Positions 1 through 13,200 of a DNA stretch of 64,000 nt are shown here, one piece after another. The notes below the pieces were generated by a model. It had not been told where the DNA came from. It saw only the letters and a program-made list of their open reading frames with translations, and searched no databases. The position numbers and the translations under genes were made by a program. Within the stretch, counting starts at the first letter, position 1. Each line of letters begins with the position of its first letter. The stretch comes from Edolisoma coerulescens (Eukaryota; Chordata; Aves; Passeriformes; Campephagidae), in assembly GCA_013397115.1 (NCBI GenBank), contig VWZW01005387.1, forward strand, positions 1,693,235 through 1,757,234. Direction: 5' to 3'.

Positions 1-1063
1 GTTATTAACCAATAGTTCTTCCTCATCACATACTCTATCTTTTATTAAGTTCCACAACAGCTCAGTTGCATTTTCTTTCACATCAGCTGAACAAACCCCT
101 GAGAATTAGGTGCAGATTGTTAGCATCTCTGTCATCAATAACAGAGACTTAAGAATTTGAAGGTTAAACTAAAGCCCTTCAGGGCGAGTTTGTATTTATA
201 GGCTCTGGAATCTATTTATATCTCTCAAGCACACAGATCTGAACCCAAGAATGGAAACTTGCCTATACGTAATTTCATTAATGGATGGCACAGAAAGCTA
301 GGGCCAAGAGGGATTTAATCCGCACAAGCTTCTTCCTACTAGGAAGACTATCCTTCTCAGGCTGGTCAACAGAGTATTTTCTTAGGCAGCAGACTTCTGG
401 AATCTGCAAGTTTTGCCTCTTCTAAACAATGGGAGCTTTGTTAGCATCATTACAATTCTGCGTAGGATTTCCCAGTCTGTTCTGTGACAAATAGAACTTG
501 CAAAAACAGCTCTGTGTCCTGGAAATGCTGGAAAATCAATGGACCAAATACAGCTCTACATGTGAGACTGTGGATGCAGCACACATGCTCCCCAGGTGCT
601 TGGTAAACCTGGCCTTTTCAGGGCAAGTACACCCAGAGAGGTGACTGCGTGTACAGCGAACCTGCTGATGCTCACAATACATGCTAGACTAACTCTGCAT
701 GTGCAAATGGTCCTTTCATGCATGCCTCAATTTTCCAAATTTTTACCATATGAAAGCTCTAACCATGTATTCAGAAAACATCTGACACAATTTTTTAAAC
801 TTCCTTCCTCTATCTTCCCTAGAGTGTCCAAATAGAGGACAGCCTTACATTCTACAGCAAACTCTACACCCACCAGGCAGAAGCAGAGCCCTGTCAGAAG
901 AGGATTACCACTTCAGATAGTTATTTTTTACATGTGAAGCTAGCTAATACCCTGCACAGCTCTGCAGGAACACTGCCACTTCCTAGATCACCTGGTGGGC
1001 TGAACTGAAGCCATCGGTGTGACTCCAGTACCCATCTACTGGCACCATCCATTAGAAACGCAC
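1..1063 (-). other. CA2 intron 6, partial
   Basis: Non-coding sequence after CA2 exon 6. I looked for the final exon, which should contain a motif like NEP...NWRP and end near RASF, and saw nothing resembling it on the minus strand. The exon should be left of the window. No repeat recognised. Confidence 0.8.
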
Positions 1064-1219
1064 CTGCTCAGGGCTCACAGTGATGGGCTCCTTCAGAACG
1101 TGCCAGATCACACATTCAAGCAGCGGTGGAGTGGTCAGCGAGCCAGGGTATGTCCAGTAGTCTCTGCATGCAGGAAGGAGTCCAGTGGGGTCAAAATTTG
1201 TGAAGGAAGCTTGCTTTCC
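1064..1219 (-). CDS. CA2: CA2 exon 6
   Basis: 156 nt, residues 170-221, from [13 protein letters not shown] to ITVSPEQ. It holds [20 protein letters not shown] with Leu198, Thr199, Thr200 and Trp209, which form the CO2 pocket and hydroxide-orienting site. The acceptor is TTGTAG and the donor GTGCGT. The reading frame is open at the donor, so exon 7 must follow. Confidence 0.96.
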
Positions 1220-4200
1220 CTACAATAAAGTAAGCAGATGGGCTGATGTCAGGGAGAGACCACCTACACACACTGGGATTGCAGTAGTGAAGTCTCCTAG
1301 GAAAGCTTCGTGTTTGGAGGAAGGCAGAAATGGAATTTGGCATCAAGGGTTGCATGCCAACTACAGTACATTTGGGATTAAATACTCTCAGCAATATATT
1401 TCTTCCAAGATTTTCACGACATTGTTTCTCATATCAAATGCTGCATTTGTGTTCCTTGGTCTTAGAGATAAGATTTGACCTTGCTTGAAAAAGAGTGAGA
1501 TTTCAGATGCCACATACACTGATTGCACTGGAAACACAGAACCTGTGAGACCTGTTGGAGAGTCCATTGGAGTAAACAGCAATATCCATTTACCTCAAAG
1601 GAAGCCTGATGAGAAAGACGACAGCGTAGTCTTATTTCTTACCTTTCCTGTCCACATTTCTCATTGGTACAGGCCTTTACCCACTATGAAGGTACCTAAT
1701 TACTCATTAAGTACTTTTAGTTTCTCATTACTCAGCACACTAAGATCACACACACACTGCACACAATATTTAAAATACAGAAAGCCTTTTTTTCCCTAAA
1801 TTATATATCCTGATCAAACTGTTTATCTGAACTCTCTCTAGAAATAGCCAAGAGAAGCATGCCCTCTTGGAAAAAGGAAATTTAGGCCACAGATGCACAG
1901 ATGAGGGGAAATGCCTTCTCCATCTGTTACCACTGACTAGAAATGGAACCTAGGAAAGTAGTTTAGATTAGGAAGATGAATCCTAACCTATAGGTTTAAA
2001 TACAGTTAAAAGACAGAGAAATGTAGACAGAAAGATGGGAAATGATTACTGTTTCTAGTACTCCATGCTCTCTACCTCAACTTCATTCCAATCTGTTTTG
2101 CTTTTAGGATTACAGGAGCACCTGCGCTGATGGCAGGAAGGTTTGTTTTACTTTCATACATGCAGCAGGCTGGGAAGAAGTAAAAAAATCTACTTTCCAA
2201 AGATAACAGAGCACACTTGTGATGGGTGTCAATCAATGCAGACAGCAAATATTACCTTGGTTTGAATGGAGCTCAGAGCATCCACAACCTTCTGCATCTC
2301 TGGCTTGGCATTTCCCACCTGTAACACAAACCATATGAAAATAAAAATCACCAGGCATTCTCATGACACCTTTAGTTTTCTGTTATAGTTCTCAAGGAAA
2401 GGTTTTTCCAGCCACATTTCATTACATAATAGGAGTATTACAGCATAAGTGACTAAAACAGTCTCTGTAAAATCATGCCAGTTGACAGTGAGCACAAACG
2501 GGTCAGCCAAGGACATTGAGCACAATAAAGTTTTTTCATTTACAGTGTGTAGATTTATTTTTGGACCTAAGCTGTTCTTCTTTTGTGGATGTCACCCTCC
2601 TAATAGTCACCCTCAGTGAGGCCAGGATGGAGTACTACATACTGCTGGAGCACAGTACCTCCTCCAGCTAGCTGTGAAGGCAATTTAACGAAGACAAAAC
2701 ACTCTGGCCATTTAACAATGACAAGAAAAGGAAAATAGGTGGTATTTAGGCGGGTCACACTGCAGATTCATACACACATAACTTGGTCAGTTATGCACAT
2801 CACCTTTCACTTATAAGAGTATGGTAGCATTACTGTCTTGATGAAGGCAAGAATACTGCTACAGGGCTGCCACAGTGATGGATGGTAGTCATAGTCCATG
2901 GCTAGTGTACAAATAGGTAAAGGAAGGTAAGAATTTCGAGCACCACCTAGTTTGCTATGGATTTAAGGCAGTATAACACACTGCTGCCTTATTCTCTCTT
3001 TCCTGCTCTTAGGTTCCTCCCAGCAACACAATCAACATGCCGGACAAATAATAAAAAGGAAAAAGTTTAACAAACCTTCATGAAGATGCCCACCACAGCT
3101 AAACCATCAGGATGCTTCACAGCTTCAGCAAATTTACCATATTTTACATTCCAGTGAACAATATGGAGCTAGGAGCAAGAAAACAAGAAGCACCGTGAAG
3201 ATGATATTCCATCCAGAATACTTCACAAATGAAGATACAGGGAAGCAATTTATTAAGAGCAAGATGGTGTTTTACTGCTGAGGTTTGAAAGCTTTTGTGT
3301 AAAGTTAAGAATTTGTTGAATTATTTATCTTCGTTAAATTTTCATTTATTCAAAGAGATTTCTGTAATGTATTTTATTTTGCTTCTCACTCCTGTTTCCA
3401 GATGAGTTTTAAAGGCAAGCTGTGGCTCTATCATTCTTCTTTTCATCTGGTGAAACTCCTGTTATCTTCAGCATAAGTTTTTTTCCACATACAGTCTGCA
3501 GGATTCTGATGTAGTATTTTAATGCAATATATCCTGGAGTTCTTACCACTCTGACATCCATTGTCAGTGTCAGAAGAAGCAGAGAAGACACATTAACTAC
3601 AGATTTGACTCACAATTTGAAAGTTTTTTTTCTAAAAAAAAAAGTCCTGTCCTTTTCTGGAAAGACTTAGAAAAGAATATGAAATGAATTTCCAGGTTAT
3701 CCAGCATATTACTTTTTTTTTAATTTCCGAGTTATTTCTAATTTAAGTTCATCAGGCTGTTTCCCCACATCTGCAAGTCAAGTTGAACAAGTAATTATGG
3801 TACTGTGTAAGACAGAAGGCAATTGCAAGTTTCTCAGATAAGACAAAAGCTACTTCTATCTAATGAAAAAGCAGCAGAGCCAATGAATTTGTGGGGCCAT
3901 TTCTTTTATCTGTCAATGCAAATCAGAGGTATGTCCAGCAAATATGTATTTAAAATTATATATTTTAGAAGTATGTCACAGCACCCAGATGCAGATTTCT
4001 AAACAGAGGACAAGGGAAGGTGGGATGCAAGGCACTAAAGTCAGACAGTTTCTGTAGTCAGACTGTAATATGGAGTCTTAAGTGGTCTGAGGGACATCTG
4101 GAGGCTCAAGGGTATCACAAAGAGTGCCTGTAAGATCTCACTTTGCTGTCTGCCCTCTTCATAGCTCCCCTTGATTCTTTGCTACCAAAATATGAAAATA

Positions 4201-7200
4201 TCTGCCCCAAAATTATTCTGCTGCTTTTATAAATACCTCTGATGTTAAAAATTGAAGCCGGGAAAAGGGGATGTGTATGTATAGAGGTGCTGCAATTCTA
4301 TTTCTTCATAATTTCCAAGAGTCACTGAGAAAGCACAGAAAACATAGGTATTATTAATGTGGGGTTTTCTGCTTCTCTTTGACATGAAGTAGCTGAGAAA
4401 AGTATTGCAATTCTAATCTCTGTTCTTGCAAGGAGTATGTTCTAAGGTGGCATCATACCAAAATCTTCTATGGTAACCTCCTCCTATGAAGATCTGTAGA
4501 GAAGGTGCTACTGTGGTGGAATACTTAAAAAAAACCCACCTCATTATACAAAGAAGACCAGAGAAGGCAATGCATGTCCTACCTCTGCGTCATACTTCAC
4601 ACCATCGACAGTGTGCTCAGACCCCTGGCCCTCACAGGATCCCCAGTGAATGTGAAACTGCACCAGCCTGTAGACTCCATCCAGCGCTCCTCCTTGCAGC
4701 ACTGCAAAGCAAAGAGCCTTTATTAGCAACTCCCGGAACTTTTGTTATCAAGTCTCCCTTCAAACTGAAACAGCTGTCTCAAGTCTTCCATGTGATCTAC
4801 AATTCATTGCATGCTGCCATGCTAGTCCAGATCATCCTCAATGGTACATTACTGCAATACACCAAAATCAATAATAAATGCATAAAAACATAAGTGACTT
4901 TACAGTGAGCATCTCATCAGCAATTTAACAGGCATGCTAGTATTACAAGTGATGAGGGAAGATGTAACTTTTCTGTCACTGAATAGATTAAAAAAGCCCT
5001 TTGTAAGAGGCCCACATAGAATTATTCTAAGGAAGTACATTTGAAGACCAAATCATCTTTCATGTACTAATGTACTCTGTCCCTTCATTTTAGACACTTC
5101 ATCCATTTAGGCCTTAATCCTGCAAATCCTGTGGCAGACTGGTTTGAGTGAAATGTTTCTGGTTCCAAATTAAACCTGTACACCTGTTAGCCATGGATTG
5201 CACCAAGGTAAAGCACCAGGCACAGGACAAGACAGTGCAGAGATGTGAATTGAAATCTCTTGTCCTTCCCATTGTGGTAAAACTGGCAACGCCTACATGG
5301 GCAGATTTTTTAAAACATGGATTGGAAATGAGTTGTTTATTCATGCTCTCAATTATCTGGCATTACTCGTGCTATGGGACTGCTCTAAGTGAAGTGCCCA
5401 GCCACACTTTGAATTATACAACAGCAAGCTCCCTTATTGTGTTTGTTAGTTTCACCCTTCTATTCAAACTGTGACCAATCACCATCATGATACACAGGAT
5501 CAAGCCTTACCATTGCAAAATGCTCAGGGCACAGACAATGCCTCCTCCAGTGCTGCATAAAGCACAGAACAATAACAAATGGTTCTATTAAATAGAGCTA
5601 TTTATCCAAGTTATCAGAGCAAGGTTTCATACTAGTTTGTGGTTTCGTTGGGGATTTTTTTGTACTTTTTTTTTTCCCCCCTGAGCATCTCAAATCCAAA
5701 TTCAAAAATAAATCTTTAAGTTGTTAATATTTAAAAATTTAAAAACAAGAAGTAATTTAAAGTGTTAGATATTTTAAGAGACCAATTTCTCTCTATAAAT
5801 ATATATACAGTAAAGTGACAGAAGAGTGTTGACATCAGATACTACATGTAAGTGTGCTCTGTGTATGTGCCACAAAATGATTCTGTGGAGTAAAGATGCT
5901 TTCCTCTCAGTCTGCAATTAGTCTAGACACTAGCATAATTCGTGCATGTGTGAAAACATACATCAAATGCTGACTGGAAAAGGTGGCTGCATGTTCAGGT
6001 TTGAAAAAAATCTTGTTATATACAAGCATGGACAACATCAGCCGTGGATATAAATAATAAGGTGAGAAGGATTTCACTAAAAATTTGCAATACATGAAAA
6101 TGAAATAAGGTTTCTTAAAAATACATTCGTTTCCACCAGTGCTCCCTATGCATGCAAAATTTGGGTTCAGTGGACAAATCTTGCATTTGCCTGGGGCTCC
6201 TTTGGTAAATATATTTAGAAGTCTCCCAACATGTATTTTTATTTGAAAATCATGAATATATGTTCCACTGCAACCTTTGTAATTTCCAATACTGTAGACC
6301 AGGACTTGCCCTACCTACTTCCAAGCTATGTGATCCAAAGAAGAACGGCTACTTAAAGTAATCAAATAGGAACATATCTTATTCTACTTCTACATTTCTA
6401 CATATGCTAGTTGCCAAGAAGCATAACTGTTTCAAGCACAAGACTACAAATCTAAGTCATTTTTTCAGAACGGCAGGTTTAAACAGGCATTAGTTCCTTC
6501 TGGAAACGAAGCAACTGGTTGCTATGTCTTTACAGATGCAAAATCATTTAATCCATACAATACTGTGTTTCATTTTAAAACGATGCCATGGAGTTGCAAT
6601 GTTTCAGTTTCTTTAGCTCGTGGTCTTGCTAGTCGTTGCAGATACAAATGGACTGAGGTTCCACCACTCCTTCACCTCAGAAAGCACTAGCACAGCACAG
6701 GTTAATCTGCCATTATTAATCAATGGAAAGCATGCTGAAAAGCAGAACCATGCAACGTTCTTGAATTCACTTGCAGTGTTATTTCTCTACACAAAGTTTG
6801 CTATAGTCTCAAAAACCCAAAAGATGCAGAAAAATCTCTTTGCAGTTTTTGCTTACTTTTCTCATTCTGTGGTTCTCAAATCCAGCACTAGCTTATTTTG
6901 ACTCACAGCAGAGCATTCAAAGAAAGTAATAATTAGATTAGTGTGAATGAATACAAATTCAGCAGGCTTAATTACAGAACAGCCCTCTTGTTCTACTCTA
7001 TATTAAGCAGTTATTTTGTTTTTAATACTTCTCAGCCTTTCCAAAGAAGTAAATTTAAAACTAAACTTAAAAGGCAAAATAGAAATGATAGAACTGCTTT
7101 TTTTCTTCAGAACAAGCTTTTAAAACCATAAATAAATGCTACCAGCTTTTGCAACATAGACATTCACAGAGAATCAGAACAACATTCACACCAGCAACTT

Positions 7201-10200
7201 CCCTGTCTTTGTTCCATGTGACAGGAATATCAACTCGAGGCTACATTGAAAAGAAGTCCAACCTTTCCAGCCCCTTTTTAAAAAGGATGGGGAAGTTCTG
7301 ATCCATATTTGAGCACTTCATCATTGGCTCCCTTTTGAAATTAGTATTAGCGAAAACCATCCTGAAAATATGTATGTAGCTGTGATCCCTTCTGTTTTCT
7401 AGCACAGCTTCAGATGCAATGCTGTCTGAAGACAGCACAAGATGAGCTGAAAAAAAGTTCTTTTCTCACAGATTTCATCTATCAAAGACAGTTTACTTCA
7501 TAACTTGGTCTTGTGTTACAGCCCAAGAGGTGAGAGCTTGACAGTGCCCTTTTTTCTTTTCCACTATTAGACACATTAGACAAATCTAGAGCTACTTTCT
7601 TTAGATTAAGATATGGTAACTTTTCTCCATTACCATTCTATCTTCTACCCTTTAATGGAAGGATTATACTAGTAACAGCCAGTAATTATGTTTCACTGTT
7701 AAACGATCTCATAACATGGTCTAAATTAGGTGAATGTAAGTATTAGCAGCACTAATTCAGCAAGTCAAATAACCACACAAACTCTTCCATTTATGTGACT
7801 TATACCAACTGTGGGATTTCTTGGATACAGAAGGTGAAGTTGATTTGACTCCATTACGCTTTCTTAGGATATCTGAAAACACAAAGGGCATTTTGCTGCG
7901 TCTGGAACAGCTGTTTACTGAGGCTACACACCTTTGCTCCTCTATTTAAAGGCAAGACTGTGGGCAGTTATCCTTCCGATGTAAAACAGAATGCCCTTGT
8001 AAAAAATACTGTGGACCACTTCATACCTTTTTTCAGAAACTGGCAGCATCCACATCTAAATTTTTGCAGGAATACTGTGGGAATTATTGTTATTTAGTTA
8101 ACTCCTGTGGGATGTTCTCTCTATACAGAGCAAAAGACTAATAAATTTCATCAAGCCAATAAACATGTCAAAGGAATAATCAAAATGGAGGAACTACAAG
8201 ATTGTTTAATGAGTTAGAGTGAATTCCTTCCTGTCATACAAATTAGTGTGACAAGAAAAAATACTACTGTAAAGTTTATTAATCTGAGAAAATGCAGAAT
8301 GAGAACATGTTCTACAAATGACAATCACTGACAACAAAGCTCCTTCCAGTAGCTGAGATAATTGGTCCACTAGAGCACAGTAGATGTCCAAAGCTCCAAA
8401 CTTGGAGAATTAATTCTAATTGAGATTCCACCAAACAAAAACCCAGCAGCAGGACATTTCAAGCATCCACCTTTGAGAACAGCCCTCTTGCACACACATT
8501 GCTTTAGCACAAAGACAACAATGATTTTTATCAGCCTACAGTAGATGTGCACTTCTAAATAACATTCTAGATATACGTTTATGTAAACATATGCATAGCA
8601 CATACATTAATGTTAATATTTTGTAAGATTTTGTGTATACACAGACATCTGTATGATGGAAAACAGGACTTGAAGAGACAAAGCAGATGAAGCATTACGT
8701 GAGGAAAGAAAAAAAACCAACTTGAGCACCATGTACTACTAATGACAGGAGAAAGGCTCTTAGGAGGATGCTCAGGAATTAGCCTTGTGTTTTTATGCAA
8801 GGACGGGCTTTCCCATCTGACAGACTAGAGTTCAGTTAGGGTGAGCTGTCACTTCTGTGAAACGTGGAGTACAAAGAGTCACATTTTGTGAGATGTTTCC
8901 TTCTTTATGTTATCTCTTTCAGACATTCCTCCTAGGATGTTGTATCATGACAAGCAAGAAGAGCAAGACAGCATTGAGGTATCTGACTGTAGGGCTTATA
9001 TTTGCAGAAAACATCTGTAATGCGTTTCACTATGAGAAAAAAAAATCGTATATCATGAGGAAAAAAAAAACCAAAGCAAACCTACTTCTGACCTTGCTAG
9101 AAGTTTAGCCTGATAAGGCTACAAGGATGTTCCACAGAGATAGACCAGAATGAAATAGCTGCCAAAACACAGCAAGTCTGAAGACGTGTGTATCTGCAGC
9201 AGGTCAGTGGTTCCAATTCACCTCAGTTGAACTATTTCATCCAGACTGGGCAGCAGCCAGAAAGACTCTGACCTGCTTCAGGATACAAAATTAGGTTCTT
9301 TAGGTTCTTAACATTCCCGAAACTCCCTGGGACAAGTAGAGCTTATTTCTCATGTAGTCTCTTAAACAGAGATTCTCTGAGAATCGTAAGATGCTGTATG
9401 GAGTCTCTGACCAGCCTTCAGCCCTCACATTTCACACTATATAGGCTGACAGCAACTTTAAGAACCAAGCTGGAAGCATTAAAATTCTTTTGAAAGTAAC
9501 AGTTGGTTTAACTTCTGATAGTAATACTTAAATACTAATCCAGTGGCTGCTTACTGTACTGAAAATTGTGTATTGGACAGTGTTCATACTACATTGAGAT
9601 CTAACAAAGGACTAACAAACTCAAGGTATGAGCATTGCCTCTAAGTCTGCAGCAGTCCCTCATGCCTGTAAGTAAATAAACAAATTATCAGCTGGAAAGA
9701 GTGGTAATCGTGACATCTGGCACACAGCTTCATTACATCTTAAAAATAAACTTTTCCAAGTGGCCCCAGCTGATAACAGCTGACTAGTTTCTCCTGGTTT
9801 TGCATTAAAAGCACCTCTAGAGGACGGATTTGGCAAAAGGGAAGGAAGTTTCCACGATTCATAAATGCATAATCCAGGTCAAATTTCTGCTAAGAAGTTG
9901 CATGTTAACAAAAAAAAAAACGAACAAACAAAAAAAACCAACCAAAAAAACCCCCCCAAACCACAAAAAACCCACCAACCAACCAACCCCACTCCAGTGT
10001 AAATGAAGAAGGGCACTTTTGCATTCTGTCAAGAAACGAAGACCTGAAACATGCAGGACTGATCTCAAGCCCTCTCATCTTCCTTTCCAGTTCCTGGAAA
10101 TACTGGAGTTATTCAAGTCACTTGTTTACACAGACTTTGCAGCTTCTGGTGATCCCGGTTCACAGGAAAAATGACTTGAAGATCACACGCCCTTGAAACC

Positions 10201-13200
10201 TCTGACTTTTTAGCCAAGCCATGCACAACATTACTTGTGACATAAGCAGGTGTCTGAATACAGCTCCCTAAACCTATAATCAATCAGTTCTCTGATTTCT
10301 GATTCCAAAGGATCAACACATTCATTGCTTAAGCTATACTGCACTGTGGACCTTCAATCCATGACCCTATACTGATGACATGCAATATTATCCTGGCATG
10401 GCTGATATTATATCTTTGGATCTGGGAAGCCTAAAAATAGACCAGTAGCAGTGACTTTGATTAAGAGTTGTGCCTTAAAGACAGCAGACCTACATGTTTC
10501 TTCTTCCATTTACCAGCTGAGGTAGAAGTGTAGGAAAAGAGCAACAGTGGCACTACTTTCAAAGAAAGTCACTGCCAACTGAGCAGTGCTAATGCACTGG
10601 CTCTTCAATAACCACTGTAACAAAATAGTTTATTTACAGTGAGTCATAATTTAAGACAGCTGAAGTGTATGCATTAATATTTACAATTATAGAAAGAATC
10701 AAGTAATATATTGGATTACAGCTACTGAAAGATTCTCAAGGGGAGCTAGAATCAGGGTGGATACAGTATTTTCATTTTCAAGGTTTTCTCATAATTTTTA
10801 AGTTCTACTATGACTTAATATTTGCAAAAATGTCAGATTTACTTGGGACACTGACTTGAATTTCAATAGTCTCTCTAGCTCAGCAGCAAGGAGAAGGAAA
10901 CAATTAAGAGACTTACCCACACACATAAATCACCAGCACACTTTGTAATAGCTCTAGAGTTTTACACCATAGTTGCAATTCACTTCTGTCAGGTTCTACA
11001 GCTAAAATATGGTATTCTAGCACTCTTGCTATAGAATAAATTCATGGCTGATTGACTTCTTTCTTTTATAAGCTCATCAAACACTTGATCAGAAAATACA
11101 GAATACATAGTCTACTGTTGTGAACATGTCTCATTTGAATTTCAGAATTTAGATAAATTCTCAAACATTTTCTGGGAAAACTCACAGAGAACACATTCTA
11201 TGTGTGTTACAAAATCTTTCAGGCTCTTGACAGTTTTTTGAGCAAAGTCACGTCCTGTGGTTTCACGGCTCTGAGAAGTCGCTGTTTACTTCTGTCTTTT
11301 AAAGTGAGGGAAACAATACACAAGTCCTTACAGAAGACTAGAATATGCAATGTTTGATACGATAAAAGAAGTACCCTTAAAGAGACTCCTTTGCTTTAAA
11401 ATTCCTAGATTACAGTAACACACCTCATTTTAAGAATTACCATCACCACTTGCTTCACTCATAGATGTGAGGTCTGGTCCCATCACAAGAGTGGATGAAC
11501 CTGAATTCAAAGTTTTATTCCTAGAGACACTTTTATCACAGTGAATTTTTGCTGTCAAAGTTAAGAAGAAATTTTAACAATTAAAGCATCTTAAAGATGA
11601 ATGCCTATAAATAGTTTACCTTCCACTACTATTAAAAGACAGTGGACATGAAAATTAAGAAAGCAACTGCAAGAACTGAAGAAGACTGACTAAGTAACAA
11701 CTGAAAGGGGAAGTTCACAGTTTGGTTTCTACATACACACCAAGAAAGCACTCCAAAAGGCTCCAAGGATACAAGACAGAAAATACTATTTTATTCAAGG
11801 GAAAAACACGGACTTTTTCCAAACAAAAAATGTTCATAAACACGGCAAAGCTGGCTTGTGAATATCCTTTCCACACACCATTTCTACCAACTTTTAACTG
11901 TGAAATACGAAGGGGATTCACTTTGGGAATTAACAGAGCCTTTAGAAGTACATTCTAGAGTGTAACAGCTGTCACACAACCCAAGACAGTTGTTACATGA
12001 ACTAAAATCAAAGATTTGGAGGCAATTGCTTAGGAAGAGGGTTTTTCTAAACATTGTTAATAACGTCTAGGCATATCTAAAAAACTTAACATGAAAGTAA
12101 AACAAAGTCAGGTTCCCAAGCTATCACAAAAAAATAAATAAAATTTCTCTCTTAGAAATTCATTGTAAGAGAAAATTGTATAGGTCATAAGCATAATTAC
12201 AACCTGAATCAAGAGTTATGTCTTTAAAGCTCCACCGATTAATAAATAAATCTTCTGAAAGCAAAGAAGAAAACATTTTCTTCTGTGAAGTTACATCAGT
12301 CACATAAACTGCACATGAAGTTATTTTTGTTGAAAAAGCTGAATTTTTATTTTGCTTTCTTACTCAAAGTAATATAGACATCATCTAAAGGAATCCCACT
12401 TATTCTTTTTGTTTTTCACAAATAAGGGCAGAAGCTTCATATAACGTTCCTGACGCATATATGTAATGTAACAAATATACATTCTGCAGGAAAAATACTA
12501 AAATCTTTATTATTCTTTTATCTACTTGTTCTCAATTGTGATCATTATCCACATTACATATTTTCTGAATCAAAGAAGTAAGTTACAGAAGTAAGTTTCA
12601 GAGAGTTTTATCCAAACATGCATTTTAGCTTTCTTACCTATTTTTATTATGCTATTACTAGCTGCTTGGGGTTTTTTTTAATCGCAAGAACTCATTCTGT
12701 ATACTCAGAAGAGCAGAAGTGATCAAACAGAAATTAAGACCTAGAACTGCTATTCAGTTTGCTTGTGTCGTTAGTTATGAGGCTGATGATTCTTAATGAA
12801 ATGGATCTACTTTGCGTGCAGTTACTCATCTTGAAGATTATTCACAAAGAATGATCTTATTACTTCATTTTGCGCCTACTACTACAGATAATTCATTACC
12901 ACATATGGGACAGCTCATAGAAACAAGCAATACAGCCTGCGGGAAGTATTTACAGGATATTATTCCATTGTCTTCTGTAAAACATATCAGCACATCACAT
13001 AATCTCACATAGCTTCTCCTTGTGACTGTTGTGTGATGTCTAACCAAGAACTGGGGATGCACATTTGAGTCTCCAATTCAGAATCAAGCAGACACAAGTC
13101 AAAGACAGCTCTATTTTGTTTAAGGAAAGTAGGTTACCTAGTTAACCGCATACAAATGAAGCCATTAAGTGTGCTGCCAGGTAGATTCTGTGCACTGTAA

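Noticed and set aside
1..1063. Search for CA2 exon 7
   Set aside because: No minus-strand sequence resembling the conserved C-terminus was seen; a frame at 596-835 (plus) is unrelated.
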